Shown here: one piece after another, positions 6,263-11,794 of the stretch
Layout: each line of letters opens with the position of its first letter
Position numbering within the stretch: position 1 is the first letter of the stretch
Assembly (NCBI GenBank): GCA_047628755.1
Contig: JBLHVV010000099.1
Span: 1-11,794, forward strand
Length of the DNA stretch: 11,794 bases
Direction: 5' to 3'
From: Bermanella sp047628755
Lineage (GTDB): Bacteria; Pseudomonadota; Gammaproteobacteria; Pseudomonadales; Oceanobacteraceae
Made by a program: the position numbers and the translations under genes
Notes under the pieces: model-generated
Seen by the model: the letters and a program-made list of their open reading frames with translations, nothing else
Databases searched by the model: none
What the model was told of the DNA's origin: nothing

Positions 6263-6298
6263 GCATGTCCCCAATTTATAAACAGGGGTGGAGTGGGT

Positions 6299-7216
6299 AT
6301 GCAGGTTAAAAATTTTTATTGGTATGTGCTAAATAAGCCGTTAGATGCCAATATGGCAGATAAGTTAGAAAAAGCTCCATTTGAGGCCTGTGGTTTGTCG
6401 CAGCAGTCGTCGCAGGGTTGGGTAACACCCATTCATGGCGAAGGGTTTGTATACGAGGCCCACGGAGCTCAGCTGTGCATGCTAAAGCAAGAAAAGCGCT
6501 TGTTACCTGCTTCTGTGGTTAATGATTACCTACAAGTTAAGGTAGAAGACTTTGAAGCGGCTGAAGGATATTCACCTAGCCGTAAAATACGAATGCAGAT
6601 GAAAGAAGAGCTAACCCTAGAGTTACTGCCTAAGTCCTTTACTAAGATAAGCAAAATCCCAGTGTTAATTTTCCCTAAGCAAGGCTGGCTGATGGTGTTG
6701 GGTGGCAGTGTTAAAACGGCTGACGATACCACTGCATTCATGCGTGAAACCATCAGCAATCTACCAATTTCTTTAATAAATAGCGATGTTAGTCCCAGTC
6801 ATATGATGACACGCTGGTTAAGTAACCCAAGCGAATTACCAAAAGATTGGCAGTTAGGGGAAGAAGTTGAATTAAAAGACGCTGAAGATGCGATTGTTCG
6901 TGTGAAAAACCAAGACTTATTAAGCGAAGAATTAACTGTCCATATGGACGCCGGTAAAATTGTCACTAAGCTTGCACTTATTTGGCGCGAGCAAGTTAGT
7001 GTAATAGTACAAGAAGATCTGTCAGTTAAGCGTGCCAAGCTTTTGTTAGAAGACGACGCTCCATTCGAAGCCACGGAGTCAGATGAAGGAAAGTTTGCTC
7101 ACGAATTTGCGGTTAGCTGCAACTGGCTAGTCCCGTTCTGTCAGTCATTAATTAAGGCGTTTGGTGGTTTGGATAAGGCTTTGGCAGCCAGTCAAAATCG
7201 TGCCTTTAAAGACTAG
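6299..7216 (+). CDS. rdgC: recombination-associated protein RdgC
   Basis: This 305-residue protein is close to the 303 residues of E. coli RdgC. In that species it is a ring-forming dimer that binds double-stranded DNA without sequence preference and restrains RecA-dependent strand exchange. The best matching block is RVKNQDLLSEELTVHMDAGK followed by IVTKLALIWR and, later, SVKRAK (201-247). The N-terminal KNFYWYVLNKP and the LLPKSFTKIS segment (109-118) also fit. I chose the ATG at 6299 because GGAG (6290-6293) lies five bases upstream; the in-frame GTG at 6293 overlaps that SD. It is probably transcribed alone from the promoter at 6234-6262, with a hairpin after the stop. Confidence 0.95.
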   Translation: MQVKNFYWYVLNKPLDANMADKLEKAPFEACGLSQQSSQGWVTPIHGEGFVYEAHGAQLCMLKQEKRLLPASVVNDYLQVKVEDFEAAEGYSPSRKIRMQMKEELTLELLPKSFTKISKIPVLIFPKQGWLMVLGGSVKTADDTTAFMRETISNLPISLINSDVSPSHMMTRWLSNPSELPKDWQLGEEVELKDAEDAIVRVKNQDLLSEELTVHMDAGKIVTKLALIWREQVSVIVQEDLSVKRAKLLLEDDAPFEATESDEGKFAHEFAVSCNWLVPFCQSLIKAFGGLDKALAASQNRAFKD

Positions 7217-7338
7217 CGTCGTTACAGTAATGTTACCTTAGCTGAGACCAAAGCAGACAATTTAATGTATATTTCTGGTAAACAATAAACTGTTAGCTAG
7301 GGTTTCAATAGGAACTAAGCATATCAGTGTTTTTTTCC

Positions 7339-7385
7339 GGATAAAACAAGGTCAGGATGTTCGATAGTCGGCCTTGTTTTATACC
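7339..7385 (+). terminator. candidate terminator or leader hairpin between rdgC and rrtA
   Basis: ATAAAACAAGGTC (7341-7353) pairs with GGCCTTGTTTTAT (7371-7383): 13 pairs including one G-T, around a loop of about 17 bases. The stem may extend past one bulged T to the flanking GG/CC. The A-rich left arm and T-rich right arm match the A-tract/U-tract form of some intrinsic terminators, but no free T-run follows the stem and the loop is large. It ends 21 bases before the rrtA ATG, so it could instead be a regulatory leader structure. Confidence 0.45.
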
Positions 7386-7398
7386 TCCAAATTCTTAA
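7357..7398 (+). CDS. possible 13-codon leader ORF upstream of rrtA
   Basis: An ATG at 7357 opens a frame MFDSRPCFIPPNS ending with TAA at 7396-7398. AAGG (7348-7351), five bases upstream, is a fair SD. The ORF runs through the loop and right arm of the hairpin and stops eight bases before the rrtA ATG, which has no clear SD. Reinitiation or attenuation is conceivable; chance occurrence is equally possible. No homology is claimed. Confidence 0.2.
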   Translation: MFDSRPCFIPPNS

Positions 7399-7406
7399 AT
7401 GAGCCT

Positions 7407-7991
7407 ATGCTATTCTTTAAACGCTATACTATTGCTGTTTGGCCATTATTGATGGCAGTCTTAATTCTGCTATTGACTGCTGTAGGCGATGTTGCACAAC
7501 ACTCTTTACGCTTAGATTCAATGGCCCTGAAAAATGGACAATGGTGGCGTCTACTCACGGCACACTGGGTCCACTTGGGCTGGGCTCATTCGGCATTAAA
7601 CGTTGGCGGCTTTTTGTTGTTGGCTTGGCTTCAGCCAAAGGGGAGCTGGAAGTTATGGCTAATATTCTATGTTGTAGCTAGCCTATGTATTTCAGCCGTA
7701 CTGTTGTCTGATCAACGCATCTCATTTTATATGGGCGCATCTGGTGTCCTTCATGGCTTGTTAATTGTTGCCTCCTTTACCAGTAAATGGTTAGAGCCTT
7801 GGCGTCAGTATTCGATGGTCTTGTTCATTTCTGCCAAATTAGTTTGGGAGCAAACCGCCTGGTATAGCGACGAGTCGCTAGGCGCCATTATAGGTGGCCA
7901 CGTGGCAACAAATTCACATTTGGTAGGAGGAGTTTGTGGTTTATTAGTGGTAGTTTTTTTATTATATAAAAACCGACAAAAAACCAACTGA
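7407..7991 (+). CDS. rrtA: rhombosortase (rhomboid-family GlyGly-CTERM protease)
   Basis: This 194-residue polytopic membrane protein has the rhombosortase signature. GQWWRLLTAHWVHLGWAHSALNVGG (44-68) is the rhomboid loop and second helix. MGASGVLHGLL (109-119) carries the nucleophile Ser112 in GxSG followed by the LHG typical of this subfamily. KLVWEQ is at 144-149. SHLVGGVCGLL (170-180) carries the catalytic His171. Rhombosortases cleave proteins bearing a C-terminal GlyGly-CTERM anchor on their way to the cell surface in gammaproteobacteria with type II secretion. No such substrate is encoded in this window. The start is the ATG at 7407; an in-frame TTG at 7374 falls inside the upstream hairpin. 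No clear SD is present. Confidence 0.9.
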   Translation: MLFFKRYTIAVWPLLMAVLILLLTAVGDVAQHSLRLDSMALKNGQWWRLLTAHWVHLGWAHSALNVGGFLLLAWLQPKGSWKLWLIFYVVASLCISAVLLSDQRISFYMGASGVLHGLLIVASFTSKWLEPWRQYSMVLFISAKLVWEQTAWYSDESLGAIIGGHVATNSHLVGGVCGLLVVVFLLYKNRQKTN

Positions 7992-8112
7992 TCAATCAAT
8001 CCGTACTACACTTCTAATCATACAAGCTTACTTGCGAGACATTTTACTGTTTTAATTGCCTAGTTTTTATTGAGTATTGTAATTACTTTATGTTTTAGTA
8101 ACAGGGCGATTA

Positions 8113-9021
8113 ATGAATATATCGTGGTTAGTTTTTAGGTTTTTATGCAGTATTTTTTTTGTGAATATTTGTCTTACAGCTCATGCATCTGATGGCGAGT
8201 GGGAACACGAGCTAGACCCTTATTATACCAATGTCGCTTACTTTAAAACCCTAGACGACAGCCCTATTCCTGAATTAGGGCTGCGAACCGAATCCCAGGT
8301 ATATCGTGACTTATTCTTAAGGTCGTACATCCCACGATTTTTCTTAATAGAAGCCAGTGTCAACCCTATGCCTTTATTGGGAGTCTATTTAAAAAGCCAA
8401 GAAGGCGATGATATCTATAAGGATATGGATATAAGCCAAGATCTAAATTTGGTCGAAGTTCTAACAGCCGGTTTTGAAGAGCCATATGCCATATCATTCT
8501 TTTTAGGCAACATGGTTAAGTATAAGGCGGCCGATGGAAGTGACACAGAAAGTAAAGGTTTTATGGGGTATTTAGCCAGCTATGGGCATAAGCATATCCG
8601 CAATAATCAATTAATAGATGATCGCTGGGCAGAACTTGAATGGAAAATTAAGGGTGACCAAATTTTATCAGATCGGCAATTAAGCTGGTCGTTCAGAGTA
8701 GGCTTAAAATTTCATGATAACTCTAATATTACCAATGAATCTTACGTAGCTGTTAAACGAGAAAGAATACAGAAAAGTGGTGATATCTACTCATGGGTTC
8801 AAAATGGTGGTATCGAGCTTAAGTTAAGAATGGATCAAAGGAGTGGAGGTATGATTGGGTATCAACTGATTGTTGATAAAAAAATTCCAGTTAAATCTAA
8901 AGGTTGGGTAGTGTCTTTAGGTATAGGTTTGGTCCGTGATACAACTAAAAAATATACAGGGCCACTAAAAGAAGATAAAGGTTCAATTGCATTTGTATTG
9001 CGTCCTAGTATCAAATTTTGA
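8113..9021 (+). CDS. unrecognised exported, outer-membrane-like protein
   Basis: I do not recognise this 302-residue protein. It has a signal peptide (residues 1-26, hydrophobic core FRFLCSIFFVNICL, likely cleavage after HAS) and no lipobox. The mature part starts acidic and aromatic (GEWEHELDPYYTN), then LGLRTESQVYRDLFLRSYIPRFFLIEASVNPMPLLGVYL (55-93). Several alternating-residue stretches look like beta strands: SWSFRVGLKF (191-200), GGIELKLRM (232-240), MIGYQLIVDKKI (247-258), WVVSLGIGLV (265-274) and the end SIAFVLRPSIKF (291-302). A terminal aromatic strand ending in Phe is typical of beta-barrels inserted by the BAM complex. Acidic loops such as EGDDIYKDMD may face outward. AGGG about eight bases upstream is a good SD. 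A weak promoter may lie near 8056-8083 (TTGCCT, 16 bp, TGTAAT). No GlyGly-CTERM tail is seen. Confidence 0.75.
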   Translation: MNISWLVFRFLCSIFFVNICLTAHASDGEWEHELDPYYTNVAYFKTLDDSPIPELGLRTESQVYRDLFLRSYIPRFFLIEASVNPMPLLGVYLKSQEGDDIYKDMDISQDLNLVEVLTAGFEEPYAISFFLGNMVKYKAADGSDTESKGFMGYLASYGHKHIRNNQLIDDRWAELEWKIKGDQILSDRQLSWSFRVGLKFHDNSNITNESYVAVKRERIQKSGDIYSWVQNGGIELKLRMDQRSGGMIGYQLIVDKKIPVKSKGWVVSLGIGLVRDTTKKYTGPLKEDKGSIAFVLRPSIKF

Positions 9022-9039
9022 TTTTTTAGCCACGGTTGG

Positions 9040-10023
9040 CTAAGTTAAGTGGCCTAAGTTGAATGGCCAGCCATCGGGCACCACAAAATATCGCCGATCT
9101 TCTATGAATATATCTTCATTGCTTGATGTTTCCTCCATGGTGACCAACATCAGAGCATAGGGTATTTTATGCTCAGCGTGAGGAGTGAAGTGTGTTAAAA
9201 CTTCTGACTTAACTTGTTTAAGGCTAAGTAATCCTGTTTGGCTCTCCTTATTTTGAGCGGTATAAAAAGGTCCCAACCAATTGTGTTTATCAATAATGGA
9301 CCACTGAGATCCACAGCTGTGAAAGTTTAAAATAAGGTCTATATCACTAGCATGAATCCATTGACCCATATCCAGTGATGCGTTTAAAGGTGCTTCACAT
9401 TCGGAAGGCAACAGATAGTCTTTATTAAACGGGCTAAAAAGATAGCCCTTCATTATTACCGCAGAGTCAAAGGTTTGGCCTAAGCCGCGTGCCTTTAATA
9501 TTTCTTGGGTAGTTGGATGGTGTAAGAATGGTATCTGTTTTTGGTTTAACGTATCTAACTTCAAGTCCAGTCGGTCTCGGGTTTGTGGGCCAATCCAATG
9601 CTTGGCTAGCTGGCCTGTTTCGTTGGGCGCCAGCAGGTAAAACTTTACGGCTAATTCCACATGAAATGGCTTTTGGTTTATTAAGGTCAAAATATCCAGT
9701 TCACCTAGCGTTCGTTTACCGTTTTTTAATTGTTCAGTAATCTGAACATGGTCAGCCAATAGCTCAGTGTCAGGGCTGTATTTGAAAAAATATTGCCATA
9801 GGCATTCAAAATAACTGCCCAATAAGCGATGGTTGTTTTGTTGTATGTACGCTAATAAGTGCGATGGATTTTTGTTCAAAGAATCGAGCCATTTAGTCAA
9901 TGGCTTTGAGGTATTAATGTGCAAAGCTTGGGCTGAGTTTAGCTTTGCCAATGGCTGACTGAATAGACACCAGGTTAAATGGCGTACAGCTGGAACGTTA
10001 ATTTGCATAATCCGAGTACTCAT
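9040..10023 (-). CDS. DUF1853 family protein
   Basis: This 327-residue cytoplasmic protein matches the family pattern remembered for DUF1853. LLGSYFECLWQYFFKYSPDTELLADHVQI (67-95) is followed by GKRTLGELDILTLI (102-115), PFHVELAVKFYLLAP (119-133), the WIGPQTRDRLDLKLDTLNQKQIP block (143-165) and a C-terminal PDGWP (316-320). The ordered acidic and basic residues Glu73, Asp110, Glu123 and Lys127 resemble a PD-(D/E)XK nuclease core; a nuclease role is inference, and the family has no established function that I know of. Start choice is uncertain: ATGs at 10023 and 10008 and a TTG at 10038 are all possible, and none has a strong SD. It is divergent from nadK across a spacer of under 70 bp. Confidence 0.82.
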   Translation of the reverse strand: MSTRIMQINVPAVRHLTWCLFSQPLAKLNSAQALHINTSKPLTKWLDSLNKNPSHLLAYIQQNNHRLLGSYFECLWQYFFKYSPDTELLADHVQITEQLKNGKRTLGELDILTLINQKPFHVELAVKFYLLAPNETGQLAKHWIGPQTRDRLDLKLDTLNQKQIPFLHHPTTQEILKARGLGQTFDSAVIMKGYLFSPFNKDYLLPSECEAPLNASLDMGQWIHASDIDLILNFHSCGSQWSIIDKHNWLGPFYTAQNKESQTGLLSLKQVKSEVLTHFTPHAEHKIPYALMLVTMEETSSNEDIFIEDRRYFVVPDGWPFNLGHLT

Positions 10024-10026
10024 CAG

Positions 10027-10055
10027 TCCAATAACCAACTAAATTGTGGTATAAA
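10027..10055 (+). promoter_or_regulatory. weak sigma-70-like promoter for nadK
   Basis: TATAAA (10050-10055) is a good -10 with a poor -35, TCCAAT (10027-10032), 17 bp upstream. Initiation near 10062 would leave about 30 bases before the preferred nadK ATG at 10091 but only eight before the alternative at 10070, which agrees with the later start. Confidence 0.3.
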
Positions 10056-10090
10056 ACACACCATATTTAATGATTACCGTGGTAAACAAA

Positions 10091-10975
10091 ATGGATGAAT
10101 TTCGCAATGTGGGCATTATTGGTCGCTTAAATAGTGTCAAAGTTATCGAGACCATTAAACGCTTACGCCGCATTTTAAGCGATGAAGGTATCAACATCAT
10201 ATTAGAAGAGCAAATAGCGGGCGTCATGATGGGCCACGGCCTTCAAGTCTGTAGTCCTAAAATGATGGGTGAAATTTGTGACCTAGTAATCGTGGTGGGT
10301 GGTGATGGCAGCTTGCTAGGAGCGGCCCGGGCATTAGTTAAATCAAACGTTCCTATTTTAGGCGTTAACCGTGGTCGACTGGGTTTTTTAACTGATATAA
10401 ATCCTGATAACCTTGAAGAAAAAATAATACCAGTACTTGAAGGTCAGTATATAACTGAGCGTCGCTTCATGTTAGAAGCTGAAGTTAAGCGTAACGGTGA
10501 ACCTATTGGTTATGGTGAAGCGTTAAATGACGTGATACTTCATCCTGGTAAATCTGCTCGTATGATCGCATTTGACCTGAGTATTGAAGGACAGTTTGTA
10601 TACCATCAGCGAAGTGATGGTATGATTGTTACTACACCTACCGGTTCAACCGCATATTCATTAAGTGGCGGTGGGCCAATTATGCATCCTAAAATTGATG
10701 CTGTTGCTTTGGTGCCAATGTTCCCCCATACGCTTAGCAGTCGGCCAATTGTTGTAGATGCTAATAGCGAAGTTAAAATTACCATTAGTGCGGATATTGA
10801 TATTTACCCGCAAATTAGTTGCGACGGGCAGGTTCACATTACAGCGGCCCCTGGTGATACTGTAACGATACGAAAAATGGCCCATAAAGCACGTTTGATC
10901 CATCCGTTAGACCATGACTTTTACGAAACATGCCGCACTAAATTAGGTTGGGCTAGCCAGCACGGAGATGCTTAG
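10091..10975 (+). CDS. nadK: NAD kinase
   Basis: This 294-residue enzyme phosphorylates NAD to NADP with ATP in the cytoplasm. The family landmarks are all present: DLVIVVGGDGSLLGAARAL (64-82) with Asp72 in GGDG, INRGxLGFLTD-like GVNRGRLGFLTDI (91-103), ALNDVILHPGK (144-154), QRSDGMIVTTPTGSTAYSLS (173-192) with the GGGP turn, LVPMFPHTLSSRP (207-219) and CDGQ (244-247). The protein starts MDEFRNVGIIGRL, which aligns with the start MEQFRNIGIIGRL remembered for Pseudomonas NadK. I therefore prefer the ATG at 10091 to the one at 10070, which would add seven residues and has no SD. The next gene starts two bases after the stop, so the two are very likely co-transcribed. Confidence 0.96.
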   Translation: MDEFRNVGIIGRLNSVKVIETIKRLRRILSDEGINIILEEQIAGVMMGHGLQVCSPKMMGEICDLVIVVGGDGSLLGAARALVKSNVPILGVNRGRLGFLTDINPDNLEEKIIPVLEGQYITERRFMLEAEVKRNGEPIGYGEALNDVILHPGKSARMIAFDLSIEGQFVYHQRSDGMIVTTPTGSTAYSLSGGGPIMHPKIDAVALVPMFPHTLSSRPIVVDANSEVKITISADIDIYPQISCDGQVHITAAPGDTVTIRKMAHKARLIHPLDHDFYETCRTKLGWASQHGDA

Positions 10976-10977
10976 TT

Positions 10978-11794
10978 GTGGCTGCACAAGGGTACGATTT
11001 AATAGGAGATGTTCATGGCTGCGGGCAAACCCTATGTAAATTGTTAGAACAAATGGGTTACCGTAAAGTTGACGGTATATACCAGCACAAAAGACGTAAA
11101 GTGGTGTTTATTGGCGACATCGTTGATCGTGGGCCTAATATCCGCTTAGCGCTAAGAGTTGTGCGCGACATGGTGGACAATGGCCACGCTCATTTAATTA
11201 TGGGAAATCACGAATACAATGTGTTGGCATTTTGCACGCCTTCTCGTGACGATGCTGCTCATCCATTTTTACGTGACCATACCGCTCGAAATACTTTTAT
11301 TGTAGAAGAAACATTGAGACAGTTTGAGCCATACCCGCAGGAATGGCGTGACTATTTATCTTGGTTTATGACGCTTCCTTTGTATCAAGAATTTGAGCAC
11401 TTTAGGGCTGTTCATGCTTGCTGGGACAGTGAGCTAATTCAAGAGATGCAAATTCGTTATGGACGAAATTATTTAGATGAAGAGTTTCTACATGCTTCAA
11501 TGGACCGTGAATCGTTTGAGGGTCAGTTGGTTGACCGCCTTACCCGAGGCACCGCATTAAAGTTGCCAAACGGCCGGAGTATTACTGCAAAAGATGGCTT
11601 TGTGCGTCATTTCTTCAGAACTAAGTTTTGGCAAAAACAGCCAGAGGTTTATGACGAGGTAGTATTTCAGCCAGATCCTTTACCTGAAGACATAGCTGAG
11701 CTGCCCATAACCAAAGAAGATAAAAAAGAGTTGTTATATTATGGCCCCGAACAAAAGATTCTGTTTATGGGTCACTACTGGATGAAAGGCATTC
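10978..11794 (+). CDS. calcineurin-like metallophosphatase, 3' end beyond the window
   Basis: The frame is open from a GTG at 10978 to the window edge: 272 codons with the C terminus missing. The binuclear-metal phosphatase motifs are all visible: GDVHGC (Asp11, His13), GDIVDRGP (Asp47, Asp50, Arg51), GNHE (Asn77, His78), VHACWD (His146) and MGHYW (His266). The layout resembles PPP-type proteins annotated as serine/threonine phosphatase or symmetric bis(5'-nucleosyl)-tetraphosphatase-like; the true substrate cannot be told. The GTG start is supported by GGAG (10964-10967) ten bases upstream, inside the last codons of nadK. With a 2-nt gap this points to coupled translation. I recall nadK and such a phosphatase being neighbours in Pseudomonas, which suggests a conserved operon. 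Confidence 0.88.
   Translation, partial: MAAQGYDLIGDVHGCGQTLCKLLEQMGYRKVDGIYQHKRRKVVFIGDIVDRGPNIRLALRVVRDMVDNGHAHLIMGNHEYNVLAFCTPSRDDAAHPFLRDHTARNTFIVEETLRQFEPYPQEWRDYLSWFMTLPLYQEFEHFRAVHACWDSELIQEMQIRYGRNYLDEEFLHASMDRESFEGQLVDRLTRGTALKLPNGRSITAKDGFVRHFFRTKFWQKQPEVYDEVVFQPDPLPEDIAELPITKEDKKELLYYGPEQKILFMGHYWMKGI

Larger units (their letters stand above)
5994..6298. other. 305-bp divergent intergenic region
   Basis: This spacer separates the chalcone-isomerase-like gene (minus) from rdgC (plus). It is AT-rich and I see no reading frame of note. It holds one promoter on each strand (6031-6059 and 6234-6262), an 8-bp inverted repeat (6190-6223) with a GATTAATC palindrome between its arms (6206-6213), and a 10-bp palindrome TACTATAGTA (6131-6140). 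The central part, about 6060-6180, shows nothing else I can name. Confidence 0.7.

Noticed and set aside
9026..9043. TTAGCC/GGCTAA hairpin between the orphan gene and the DUF1853 gene as a shared terminator
   Set aside because: The arms are only 6 bp and no T-run follows on either strand; the T-run at 9022-9027 precedes the stem on the plus strand.
1..11794. Mobile element, defence island, CRISPR or biosynthetic cluster
   Set aside because: No transposase, integrase, phage, toxin-antitoxin or defence motif and no spaced repeat array was found; gene content and base composition look uniform and housekeeping-like.

Overview
The window reads as ordinary chromosome of a low-GC (about 40% by eye), probably marine gammaproteobacterium. 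RdgC, RluA, a DTW-domain tRNA modifier, a Pseudomonas-like NAD kinase, a DUF1853 protein and a rhombosortase together point to the Oceanospirillales/Pseudomonadales side of the class. That placement is inference from family distribution and remembered sequences; no search was run. I see no tRNA, rRNA, insertion sequence, phage gene, CRISPR array or attachment site.

Layout. (1) 1-2752, plus strand: a possible tail of an upstream gene, an exported TraB/GumN-family protein, and two alpha/beta hydrolases that overlap by 11 bp. (2) 2753-3864, plus: an exported TlpA-like thioredoxin whose leader carries a 19-bp tandem repeat, then a hotdog acyl-CoA thioesterase whose ribosome binding site lies in a 13-bp hairpin. 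(3) 3884-5336: rluA (minus) and tapT (plus), divergent; both products modify RNA. (4) 5370-7216: an exported chalcone-isomerase-like protein (minus) and rdgC (plus), divergent around a 305-bp spacer with a convincing promoter on each strand. The minus-strand gene appears to end in an intrinsic terminator lying inside the convergent tapT reading frame. (5) 7217-9021, plus: a leader hairpin with a 13-codon ORF, the rhombosortase rrtA, and an unrecognised exported, barrel-like protein. (6) 9040-11794: a DUF1853 protein (minus) divergent from nadK (plus), which runs with a 2-nt gap into a metallophosphatase cut by the window edge.

Most genes are housekeeping or envelope functions, and I found no multigene system that looks new. 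The items most worth a second look are short cis-elements (the SD-sequestering hairpin at 3396-3425, the tandem repeat at 2787-2831, the embedded terminator at 5284-5313), an insertion of about 41 residues in RluA, and the orphan protein at 8113-9021. Several starts were moved inward from the longest reading frame on SD or homology grounds: 1123, 3427, 6299, 7407, 10023 and 10091.
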